Shown one piece after another: positions 1 through 7,168 of a stretch of 17,710 bases of DNA; position 1 is the stretch's first letter, and each line of letters opens with the position of its first letter. The translations under genes were made by a program, and so were the position numbers. The DNA is from CAUPWF01 sp036656795 (lineage in GTDB: Bacteria; Bacillota; Clostridia; Lachnospirales; Lachnospiraceae). The notes below the pieces were generated by a model. It ran no database searches, was not told the origin of the DNA, and saw only the letters and a list, made by a program, of their open reading frames with translations. Location of the stretch: the NCBI GenBank assembly GCA_036656795.1, contig JAVXHR010000033.1:1-17710 (forward strand), given 5' to 3'.

Positions 1-569
1 AAAAATGTACTCTGTGAAACTCCAAGTGCTGCTGCCGCTGCACGTGATCCAACTTCTCCACGTTTCCATTTAATATAATAAACGTTATATTCCTCTGGTA
101 TATTGAGAATAGGCCTGCCAAATCGAATTCCTCGCATACGCGCTGCCGCAATGCCTTCCTTTTGTCGTTGGTGAATATTTTCGCGTTCTGTCTGCGCTAC
201 ATAGCTCAGCAATTGAAGCACAATGTCTGCTATAAATGTACCTGTCAAGTCACGTCCTAGCCGCGTATCTAATAGTTGCATATCTAAGACCACAATGTTT
301 ACACCTTTCTCTTTGGTAATAATACGCCATTGTTCAATAATCTCATCATAGTTTCTGCCAAGTCGGTCTATAGACTTCACAATTAATAAGTCATCTTTTT
401 TTAATTTTCTCATTAATTTCTGATAGGCTGGACGATTGAAATCTTTTCCCGACTGTTTATCCATATATACATTCCTTTTTGGTATTTTGTACTCTGATAA
501 AGCTATCACCTGTCTGTCTTCATTTTGTTCTTTTGTTGAAACGCGAATATAACCATACGTCTGTGTCAT
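1..569 (-). CDS. Serine recombinase (resolvase/invertase family), 3' end cut off by window edge
   Basis: Small serine recombinase that cuts and rejoins DNA through a phosphoserine link. I translated the minus strand from the ATG at 567-569 and it stays open to position 1, giving about 189 codons without a stop. The N-terminal catalytic domain starts YGYIRVSTKEQNEDRQ, where Ser11 is the expected nucleophile and Arg9 lies in the usual active-site motif. The second arginine motif, SIDRLGRN, is at about residues 66-73, and the helix-E region (TERENIHQRQKEGIAAA) is at about 127-143. The C-terminal end (residues 169 onward, RGEVGSRAAAALGVSQSTF) looks like the DNA-binding helix-turn-helix. The family is usually 180-210 residues long, so only the last few codons are probably missing. 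An AGGAGG sits 8 bases before the start. It could be a resolvase or an invertase, or part of an integrated or plasmid-derived element; the sequence does not decide. The family call is firm. Confidence 0.93.
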   Translation of the reverse strand, partial: MTQTYGYIRVSTKEQNEDRQVIALSEYKIPKRNVYMDKQSGKDFNRPAYQKLMRKLKKDDLLIVKSIDRLGRNYDEIIEQWRIITKEKGVNIVVLDMQLLDTRLGRDLTGTFIADIVLQLLSYVAQTERENIHQRQKEGIAAARMRGIRFGRPILNIPEEYNVYYIKWKRGEVGSRAAAAALGVSQSTF

Positions 570-907
570 ATCATTTTCCTCCTATCATAAATTCTTTTTA
601 TGCACAGAACTTATTTTAATCTGAAAATTCCATAATAGATATGCCAAATCAATAAATAAATAAGCATTTCAAATACAGATATCCTTGCTGATAATTCTAC
701 AAAAAAATCAAAAGCTAAGTATTAGTATGCACACTATAAAGAGAAATAATCTGCTTTAATAAGGCTAAATTAACGGATAGTATGCAGCGTTACATTGAAA
801 AACCCCGAATCATATTCAGGGTTAGGATAAAAATTATTATTAAATTATTTAAAGTACATAATATCATTTGCATTTTCACAGTGCCATCAGATGATTTTCA
901 ATGTTGC
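570..907. other. AT-rich intergenic region between recombinase and XRE regulator
   Basis: This stretch of 338 bases has no supportable gene. It holds the terminator of the XRE gene (listed separately) and a 9-bp direct repeat, TAGTATGCA, at 723-731 and 778-786. The upstream region of the recombinase gene lies here with its AGGAGG ribosome binding site at about 577-583. I could not pick a convincing -35/-10 pair for the recombinase. Confidence 0.5.
796..823 (-). terminator. Rho-independent terminator of the XRE regulator gene
   Basis: Read on the minus strand, AACCC and GGGTT pair around an inner GAAT/ATTC stem with a three-base loop and one internal mismatch. Five T residues follow directly. 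It lies about 85 bases past the stop of the XRE gene at 908. No T-run exists on the plus strand, so it works in one direction only. Confidence 0.8.
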
Positions 908-1954
908 TTAGAATTCCATCATTTTCTTATACAATTGTTTATATCTTAGTTCGTCCCTTATAAAATCAAGGCTAGGGTCATTATCAAATGATTTAATAAT
1001 AATTTCTTTCATTTTTCCCAAACCATCCTCTTCGTTAAATTTCATGTGTTTATACAGTTCAGAATTTCTTCGTTTTCCTATTGTCTCGTATCCATTCATC
1101 ATTTTTTCTAGGGCATCAATTGCTAATTCCTTATTTCCCATTTCGACATAAATCAAAAAATAGGACGAGGCACCTGCGTAATCTCCAAGATCAAATAATG
1201 ACGCAACACGATTTACTAAATCAGCATATTGTAAAGCAGTATCATATTGCTTTTGCTTACATAACAAAGAAATTATCTGCATAACATTGCTTAACAGACC
1301 ATTTGAACTCTGGTACAGCATATTCTCCAATTCCTTAAATGCATCATTAAAATTTTCCTGTTCTGTATATAATTGAACCTGTGCAATTCTCTTATCAAAA
1401 CCAAGTGGTGGTATTTTATCTAAAAGCTTTTGTGCTTCCTCATATTTCTTATCTTTCATATAACTCTGTGCTAATGATATTTGCGCTGATTTCGCTAATT
1501 CTACATCCTCACAGAATGCAACTTTTTCAAACCATTTAATAATCTGATTTTCATACTTTTTGATATCTGTGATATTCTGCAACTTCATCACTAAACATCC
1601 ATTTAATATTTGAGCGGACCACAATATCAACTTGTTACAATTAGGATATTGCTTTATTAAATCTATTGTTTCTTGAAATGACTTCTCAATTCCGTTTAAT
1701 GTAATATTTTCAGATAGCTGGTTAATAAATAATCCTATCTCCTGCTCCGTCAATTCTTCTTGAAATGCCAGAAGTTCATTCACATCAATTTTTAGTAATC
1801 TTGCTAATGGTGCTAGAATTGAAATATCTGGATACGATATACCATTTTCCCATTTATTAACTGCCGGTGCTGAAACACCTAGTTGATTTGCCATATATTT
1901 CTGAGTCATGCCTCGTTCTATTCTATATCTTCGAATTGTATCACTAATGTTCAT
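908..1954 (-). CDS. XRE-family transcriptional regulator with helical (TPR-like) C-terminal domain
   Basis: Probable DNA-binding regulator of 348 residues. Residues about 4-60 form a Cro/CI-type helix-turn-helix, with the recognition part reading MTQKYMANQLGVSAPAVNKWENG followed by the typical ISILAPLARLLKIDVNELL. The remaining roughly 280 residues are predicted helical. They carry repeated patterns such as LAQSYMKDKKYEEAQKLLDKI and QLYTEQENFNDAFKELENML, which resemble tetratricopeptide repeats and may sense a peptide or partner protein; that role is inference. The frame is open ten codons further upstream (ATG at 1982-1984), but I chose the ATG at 1952-1954. It has GGAG eight bases before it, and the HTH begins there as usual for the family. 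The gene is more AT-rich than the metabolic operon to its right. It stands alone with its own terminator and a weak promoter. The target is unknown; the neighbouring recombinase is one candidate. Confidence 0.88.
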   Translation of the reverse strand: MNISDTIRRYRIERGMTQKYMANQLGVSAPAVNKWENGISYPDISILAPLARLLKIDVNELLAFQEELTEQEIGLFINQLSENITLNGIEKSFQETIDLIKQYPNCNKLILWSAQILNGCLVMKLQNITDIKKYENQIIKWFEKVAFCEDVELAKSAQISLAQSYMKDKKYEEAQKLLDKIPPLGFDKRIAQVQLYTEQENFNDAFKELENMLYQSSNGLLSNVMQIISLLCKQKQYDTALQYADLVNRVASLFDLGDYAGASSYFLIYVEMGNKELAIDALEKMMNGYETIGKRRNSELYKHMKFNEEDGLGKMKEIIIKSFDNDPSLDFIRDELRYKQLYKKMMEF

Positions 1955-2000
1955 AACAACATCTCCAATCTCATATATTTGCAAGGTCTTTTCTACTTAT

Positions 2001-2029
2001 AGAATAGCAAGGGTACTTACTTTTAACAA
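2001..2029 (-). promoter_or_regulatory. Candidate promoter of the XRE regulator gene
   Basis: On the minus strand, TTGTTA (2024-2029) and TATTCT (2001-2006) are separated by exactly 17 bases. Each hexamer matches four of six consensus positions, so this is a weak sigma-A-type promoter at best. A 13-bp palindrome (TAACCA-T-TGGTTA, 2062-2074) lies about 33 bases upstream of the -35 and could be an operator. Confidence 0.4.
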
Positions 2030-2136
2030 GTGAATAGATGTTACATTTCAGTTAAATAGTTTAACCATTGGTTACTCAAATAAAGCATGAGGCCATCATT
2101 TCCTTCCTTTATTGGTTATAAACCGGAGAAAATAGC

Positions 2137-2169
2137 AAAACAGAGCATCTCATAATAGAAATGCTCTGT
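2137..2169 (-). terminator. Rho-independent terminator of the DeoR-type regulator gene
   Basis: A perfect 9-bp stem (ACAGAGCAT, 2140-2148, with ATGCTCTGT, 2161-2169) has a 12-base loop. On the minus strand TTTT follows the stem. It starts six bases past the stop of the DeoR-type gene and very likely ends its transcript. Confidence 0.85.
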
Positions 2170-2174
2170 CAACA

Positions 2175-2954
2175 TTATACCATATCCAATCGAATTCCTT
2201 TTTGTTTTATGATTTCTACCCATTCATCCGAGAGATTAATATCCGTAATGACTCTGTCAAAAATATCTATTTCTGTAAGGAAACAAGGTTTAATCATCCC
2301 AAATTTACTGGAATCTGCCAAAAGAATCTTCTCTGCTCCCGACTGAATAATTGCCTGCTTAATATCCAGCTCATAATTATTCATACAGGTAACCCCCATC
2401 TTATCATGTATCCCCGCCGCTGACGCAAACACCTTAGTCGCCCTTATGTTATTAATGAGCGTAATGTTCTCAGAAGATTCAAACAGCGTCGTATCCGGAT
2501 GGTAATATCCACCTCCAAAAATAATCGATATATTAGGATTATTGCATATTTTATTCAGTATATTCAAGTTGCATGTAAATACACTCATCTTCGTATCTTT
2601 TGCAATACTATCAGCCAAATACTCCACGGTAGAACCATTATCAATAATGACACAGTCCTCCTCCTGTATCAAAGAGGCCGCGTAGTTCCCGATTCGTTCC
2701 TTCTCTCTGACATGAGAACGGGTTGCCATAGAAAGCTGATATCCTTCCTCTTCACTGTTGTAAGAATGCTGGGTGTTAAGAACCGCTACGCCCGGAATAT
2801 CAAGAATTATATTTTTCGCTTTCAACATATCCATATCCCTGCGCACAGTCATCTCCGAAACATCCAACAATTGCGAAAGTTCCTTAATGGTGGCACCATT
2901 CTGCTTTTTTAAAATTTCAATTAACCGATTTACTCTTTCATCTTTCTTACTCAA
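2175..2954 (-). CDS. DeoR/GlpR-family transcriptional regulator
   Basis: Cytoplasmic regulator of 259 residues, the usual length of the family. The N-terminal winged HTH covers about residues 5-57 (ERVNRLIEILKKQNGATIKELSQLLDVSEMTVRRDMDML). The C-terminal DeoRC sugar-phosphate-sensing domain covers about 78-250, with FGGGYYHPDT, the SAAGI and GVTCMNNYELDIKQAII segments and the LADSSKFG motif. Family members bind phosphorylated sugars, and here (deoxy)ribose 5-phosphate or a related intermediate is a reasonable guess. The start is a TTG at 2952-2954 with GAGAGGG seven bases upstream; no ATG fits as well. The gene is last in the row after the transketolase gene but has its own promoter and terminator. 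Context suggests it controls the nucleoside operon. DeoR/GlpR proteins also control other sugar operons, so this target is inference. Confidence 0.92.
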   Translation of the reverse strand: MSKKDERVNRLIEILKKQNGATIKELSQLLDVSEMTVRRDMDMLKAKNIILDIPGVAVLNTQHSYNSEEEGYQLSMATRSHVREKERIGNYAASLIQEEDCVIIDNGSTVEYLADSIAKDTKMSVFTCNLNILNKICNNPNISIIFGGGYYHPDTTLFESSENITLINNIRATKVFASAAGIHDKMGVTCMNNYELDIKQAIIQSGAEKILLADSSKFGMIKPCFLTEIDIFDRVITDINLSDEWVEIIKQKGIRLDMV

Positions 2955-3058
2955 ACGAAATCCCTCTCATCTCTAGTGTGGCATACACTTGTTTCCTGCC
3001 GAGAATCGTTATAAAACAATCTTTAATAACACACCGCAGTTTCTCTAGTTTTACAGTT

Positions 3059-3087
3059 ATTATAACACAAAGAATATTTTCTTGAAA
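3059..3087 (-). promoter_or_regulatory. Promoter of the DeoR-type regulator gene
   Basis: The minus strand shows a perfect TATAAT (3059-3064). Seventeen bases upstream is a poor -35, TTTCAA (3082-3087, three of six matches). An inverted repeat AAGAA-N4-TTCTT lies between the two hexamers and could be an autoregulatory site. The start codon is about 100 bases downstream. The -10 is convincing; the -35 is weak and may depend on an activator. Confidence 0.55.
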
Positions 3088-3093
3088 GTCCTC

Positions 3094-3107
3094 TGTCAGC
3101 GTTTCCA
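3094..3107. promoter_or_regulatory. Possible catabolite-responsive (cre-like) site
   Basis: TGTCAGCGTTTCCA matches the CcpA cre pattern TGNAANCGNWNNCA at all but one fixed position (C for A at position 4). It lies just upstream of the -35 of the DeoR-type gene. One match to a loose pattern in an AT-rich gap can occur by chance. Confidence 0.25.
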
Positions 3108-3151
3108 CCCTTGACCTTTACAAAAATGGACTTCTCGCAAAATCATTGGTG

Positions 3152-5140
3152 TTATAAAAATGACGTCCTCATCTTTTGGGCTGCTTTTTCTGCCGTAAAC
3201 CCATATTTGTCAAACAACTGTGCTGCAGGTGCCGAAGCACCAAAGTCATCCATTATAATATAACATCCATCAGTACCTATATATTTTCCCCAGGACATGC
3301 TACTTCCCGCTTCTATTACCGCACGCTTTGTGATACTCTTTGGAAGTACAGACTCCTTATATGACTGGCTCTGCTCTTCAAACAAATCCAGACACGGCAT
3401 GCTCACTACTCTGACAGAAGTACCTTCCTTTTCAAGTATAGCCGCTGTGTCTATCGCAACACTAACCTCAGATCCTGTTGCCACAATCACTATCTCCGGC
3501 GTATCCCCGCACTCTTTTTTTATAATATATCCACCCTTTAACGCATCTTTACTACTGTGTTCTAACACCGGAAGATTCTGTCTTGAAAGGACCAGACATG
3601 TCGGTGTCCTCAAAGATGTTAGCGCAGAATACCAGGCTGCTTTTGTCTCTATCTCGTCTGCTGGACGGAACACATGCATATTAGGAAGTGAACGTAGCAT
3701 GGTTAACTGCTCAACTGGCTCATGTGTCGGTCCATCTTCTCCGACACCAATACTATCATGTGTCAGGATGGAAATCAACGGAAGACCCATCAGCGAAGAA
3801 AGACGTAACATTGGTTTCATGTAATCTACAAAAATAAAGAACGTAGCCGCATATGTTTTCAAACCTCCATGCAGTAATATTCCGTTTGCTATTGCCGTCA
3901 TGCCAAGCTCACGCACGCCATAGTGAATGTTCCGACCTTCCGGCATACTTACTGAAAAGTCACCTTCCCCATTCATAACTGTCTTATTAGATGGTCCTAA
4001 ATCAGCAGATCCCCCAATTAATTCAGGGAATTTCTCTTTTACCGACTGCAATATTTTACCCGAAATATTCCTTGTGGCATCTATTTGATCCGAACATTCC
4101 CAATAGGCTTCATCACTGTCCAAACGCGCCTTAATACCATCATCACAATAACCTTTTTCCAGTTTTTCTTTCAGATCTGGATATGCGTTTCCATACTGCC
4201 TGTACATCTCCTGCCAGCATTCTTCCTTCTCACTGCCTTTTTCTGCCAGCATGCGATAATGATCATACACCTCCTGTGGCACTGCAAACGACTCTTCAAG
4301 TGGCCAGTTCAACGTGGCCCTGAGTGCTTTCACATTCTCCTCACCAAGAGGCTCTCCATGCGCACAGGATTTTCCCTCTTTTGCCGGAACGCCGTAGCCG
4401 ATTTTTGTCGTGATTTTGATAAACGATGGTTTCTTCTTTTCAGCTTTTGCCTGTTCAATTGCAGCACCTACAGCAACAAGATCATTCCCATCTTCTACTG
4501 TTAAAACCTGGAACCCAAACGCTTCAAAGCGTTGTTCTACATTTTCAGTAAATGCCAGATCTGTTCCACCTTCAATTGTAATAGAATTAGAATCATATAG
4601 TACAATCAGTTTATCCAGTCCTGCTGTACCCGCAAAGGACATAACCTCTGAGGATATACCTTCCATCAGACATCCATCACCACACAGAGCAAATGTATAG
4701 TGGTCAAAGACCTGATAATTTTCCTGATTATACTGCGCTGCAAGATGTTTCTCCGCCATTGCCATTCCCACTGCCATCCCAAGACCTGCTCCAAGTGGTC
4801 CTGTTGTAGCTTCCACACCGACAGTATGTCTGTATTCCGGATGTCCCGGTGTCAGAGAATCTAATTGTCGAAACTGCTTCAAATCACCTATTCCCAGATT
4901 CCCATATCCAAACAGATGCAAAAGGGAATAAAGCAAGGAAGAACCATGACCTGCTGATAATACAAATCTGTCTCTATTCTTCCATTCTGGATTTGCCGGA
5001 TTATGGTTCATATGATTTGCCCAAAGCTCATAAGCAATGGGTGCTGCCCCAAGTGGAAGCCCCGGATGTCCAGAATTTGCCTTTTGTATGGCATCTGCTG
5101 CCAAAATTCTGATAGCATTTACTGCTGTTTGTTCTATCAT
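3152..5140 (-). CDS. tkt: Transketolase
   Basis: Thiamine-diphosphate enzyme of the non-oxidative pentose phosphate pathway. It moves two-carbon units from xylulose 5-phosphate to ribose 5-phosphate or erythrose 4-phosphate. At 662 residues it is full length. The N-terminal TPP domain carries NSGHPGLPLGAAP (His25), SAGHGSSLLYSLLH (His65), TTGPLGAG and GDGCLMEGISSE (about 153-164), then YDSNSITIEG. The pyrimidine domain has GPSN, GVRELGM and HDSIGVGEDGPTHEPVEQL, which includes the activating glutamate region. The C-terminal domain starts near CLVLSRQNLPVL. The ATG overlaps the stop of the upstream permease gene by four bases (ATGA), and AAGGAG sits eight bases upstream, so it is translationally coupled to the transporter. 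A transketolase inside a nucleoside operon suggests a dedicated copy for ribose 5-phosphate disposal. No clear terminator follows. Confidence 0.98.
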   Translation of the reverse strand: MIEQTAVNAIRILAADAIQKANSGHPGLPLGAAPIAYELWANHMNHNPANPEWKNRDRFVLSAGHGSSLLYSLLHLFGYGNLGIGDLKQFRQLDSLTPGHPEYRHTVGVEATTGPLGAGLGMAVGMAMAEKHLAAQYNQENYQVFDHYTFALCGDGCLMEGISSEVMSFAGTAGLDKLIVLYDSNSITIEGGTDLAFTENVEQRFEAFGFQVLTVEDGNDLVAVGAAIEQAKAEKKKPSFIKITTKIGYGVPAKEGKSCAHGEPLGEENVKALRATLNWPLEESFAVPQEVYDHYRMLAEKGSEKEECWQEMYRQYGNAYPDLKEKLEKGYCDDGIKARLDSDEAYWECSDQIDATRNISGKILQSVKEKFPELIGGSADLGPSNKTVMNGEGDFSVSMPEGRNIHYGVRELGMTAIANGILLHGGLKTYAATFFIFVDYMKPMLRLSSLMGLPLISILTHDSIGVGEDGPTHEPVEQLTMLRSLPNMHVFRPADEIETKAAWYSALTSLRTPTCLVLSRQNLPVLEHSSKDALKGGYIIKKECGDTPEIVIVATGSEVSVAIDTAAILEKEGTSVRVVSMPCLDLFEEQSQSYKESVLPKSITKRAVIEAGSSMSWGKYIGTDGCYIIMDDFGASAPAAQLFDKYGFTAEKAAQKMRTSFL

Positions 5141-6081
5141 GCTGTTTTCTCCTTTTTCTTTTTATGACCGATAACACCTTTCATTTTTAGCTTTGCTGTA
5201 TATGAACTTACCGCAAGCGCCAGTATTGCAAACAAGAATGGGAACATCTTGATAATGGAAGGTGAAATATTTATGCCGACCAACTCAATTCTTATTCCAA
5301 TTGCGTCTGCCAGACCAAACAATAACGTAACCAGCGTTGAAAATACTGGATGTGCATTACCAAACACTAGTGCTGTAAAAGCGTTGAATCCACGTCCCTG
5401 AATCATATTTTCTGAAAACTGAGATACTGAAACAGTGGATAAATATGCTCCTGCAAGCCCCGAAAGTGCACCAGACATAAGTATAACTTCCCATTTTACT
5501 AGCACAGGTCTCACACCCGCTGTTTTAGCCGCCTCCTCAGATTCGCCAACTGCACAAATCCCAAGTCCCCTCTTGGTTTTAAACAACATGATATAAATCA
5601 CAATAATCATTGCGATTGCAAAGTAAGTTACGATACTTTGACCACTAATACACTTCAAAATCGGAATATCCTTAATAAGCGGAATGGTAATCATTTCCAG
5701 CTTTTGTATCTTGTCTGGGCTATACGCCCCCTGTACATCAAACATTGCACGTAAGAGATATGACGTAAGTCCCATTCCCAGCATGTTCATTGCAATACTG
5801 GCAATAATATTATCTGCTTTAAATTTTGTTATGAATAAAGCAAACAAAGCACTGTAAACTGCACCTATCACCATAGCGCCAAGCAATCCCATATAAACAT
5901 TTCCGCTAGTAAACTGCACCACTGCAATTGCTGCAAATGCACCTACGAGTGAGAAACCTTCTAATGCAATGTTAAAAACGCCTGCACGCTGGCAAAGAAG
6001 CCCACCTAAAGCCATCAGCATTAAAGGAGTCGCAATTCGTATCATGGATGCTAATGTATCAGAAATAACTGCTATACTCAT
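5137..6081 (-). CDS. Nucleoside ABC transporter permease (NupQ-like)
   Basis: Integral membrane subunit of a BMP-type nucleoside importer, 314 residues, of the BPD_transp_2 family. About eight or nine hydrophobic segments are visible, starting with a helix near residues 15-35. The family's internal signature GGLLCQRAGVFNIALEGFSLVGAFAA is at about 26-51, and the conserved SGALSGLAGAYLSTVSVSQFSENMIQGRGF loop is at about 202-231. The C-terminus is cytoplasmic and lysine-rich (HKKKKEKTA). It corresponds to B. subtilis NupQ (YufQ). The gene begins one base after the stop of the first permease gene, with GGAGG eight bases before the ATG, and ends overlapping the transketolase ATG. The pairing with a second permease and a two-domain ATPase is typical. 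Substrate class follows from the family and the neighbours; the exact nucleoside cannot be read. Confidence 0.94.
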   Translation of the reverse strand: MSIAVISDTLASMIRIATPLMLMALGGLLCQRAGVFNIALEGFSLVGAFAAIAVVQFTSGNVYMGLLGAMVIGAVYSALFALFITKFKADNIIASIAMNMLGMGLTSYLLRAMFDVQGAYSPDKIQKLEMITIPLIKDIPILKCISGQSIVTYFAIAMIIVIYIMLFKTKRGLGICAVGESEEAAKTAGVRPVLVKWEVILMSGALSGLAGAYLSTVSVSQFSENMIQGRGFNAFTALVFGNAHPVFSTLVTLLFGLADAIGIRIELVGINISPSIIKMFPFLFAILALAVSSYTAKLKMKGVIGHKKKKEKTA

Positions 6082-6082
6082 C

Positions 6083-7168
6083 TTATTTTCCTCCTTTGCT
6101 TGCCGGCCTTTTTTCAGCCATTTTTCTTTTTATTTTTGGCAATACAAATTTTGCACTTATTGTAATAAAGATAATTGCCGTTACTATCTCTGTTACTGCA
6201 GACGGAACATCTGTAATTCTCTCCATGTTAATTCCACCATTTTGTAGGGCTCCAAAGAAAATACCAGAGAAAAGTACACCGATTGGATTGTTATTTGCCA
6301 AAAGCGATACAACAATACCACTAAATCCAAAGTCCGGGTTAAATCCTGCCAACAGTCTGTGTTGTACCGCTGTCACCTCAACTGCACCAATAATACCCGC
6401 AATAGCACCACTCATTGCCATAACCTGTAAGATAGTTTTCTTTGGTTTCATGCCTGCATATTTAGCCAAAACAGGGTTGGAACCTACGATTTTAATTTCA
6501 TGACCAAATGCTGTCCTGAAAAATATAAAGGTTAAAACTGCCATCACTACAATTGCTATATAAAATCCAATATTAGCAGAAGACGGCTCAAAGAAAGAAA
6601 TACGAGGCAGCCACGTGTTCTCATTCAGCACCTGACTGGCATTTAAGTTCGTCCCTGCTGCCGGATCTCTCAACGGCCCCGTCACCAGATATTCGATGTA
6701 GAGTGTAGCCACAAAATTCAAAAGCAAAGTAGACACTACCTCGTTCGTCCCCAAATATACTTTCATAATTGCGGGCACCATTGCAAAAAGGGCTCCCGCA
6801 ATCATTGCCGCAAGAAAAACGAGGAGTAATGCTGCCACCTGGTTCATAGATGCTGGAATGTTGACCGCCACTGCAGTAGCCGCTGCAGCACCCATGTATA
6901 ACTGTCCATCTACACCAAGATTAAAAACTTCCGCCTTATAAGTCACACAAATTGCTAAACCTGCCAGAATCAGCGGTGTTGCCCAACGTACTGTTCCAGC
7001 TATATCAACAGTTATACCATCAATAATACCGTTAATAATCGCCATCGGTTCATAACCAGATACAGCCAGAAAAACGGTAGCAAGTACTAGTGCAATAATG
7101 ATTAATCCGATTTGCCTTCCAACCACCCCCGCAGCTGCCAGCATTCTTTTGTTTTCCTTATTCTGCAT
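6083..7168 (-). CDS. Nucleoside ABC transporter permease (NupP-like)
   Basis: Larger permease of the same importer, about 361 residues from the chosen start, BPD_transp_2 family. An N-terminal membrane helix (VGRQIGLIIIALVLATVFLAVSG) is followed by about eight to ten segments. The family motif GLAICVTYKAEVFNLGVDGQLYMGAAAATAVA lies near residues 70-102, and the MSGAIAGIIGAVEVTAVQHRLLAGFNPDFGFSGI loop near 254-287. The C-terminus is basic. It corresponds to B. subtilis NupP (YufP). The frame is also open from a GTG at 7193-7195, but AAGGCGG eight bases before the ATG at 7166-7168 makes that ATG the better start. It then overlaps the end of the ATPase gene by 11 bases, which suggests translational coupling. 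Confidence 0.93.
   Translation of the reverse strand: MQNKENKRMLAAAGVVGRQIGLIIIALVLATVFLAVSGYEPMAIINGIIDGITVDIAGTVRWATPLILAGLAICVTYKAEVFNLGVDGQLYMGAAAATAVAVNIPASMNQVAALLLVFLAAMIAGALFAMVPAIMKVYLGTNEVVSTLLLNFVATLYIEYLVTGPLRDPAAGTNLNASQVLNENTWLPRISFFEPSSANIGFYIAIVVMAVLTFIFFRTAFGHEIKIVGSNPVLAKYAGMKPKKTILQVMAMSGAIAGIIGAVEVTAVQHRLLAGFNPDFGFSGIVVSLLANNNPIGVLFSGIFFGALQNGGINMERITDVPSAVTEIVTAIIFITISAKFVLPKIKRKMAEKRPASKGGK

Noticed and set aside
3082..3140. Weak AAGTCC/GGACTT stem after transketolase as terminator
   Set aside because: It has only six pairs, a loop of more than 35 bases and no T-run on the minus strand.
3297..3824. Plus-strand open frame of 175 codons antisense to transketolase
   Set aside because: It lies wholly within a clear full-length tkt on the other strand, has no family resemblance or ribosome binding site, and long antisense frames are common opposite such genes.
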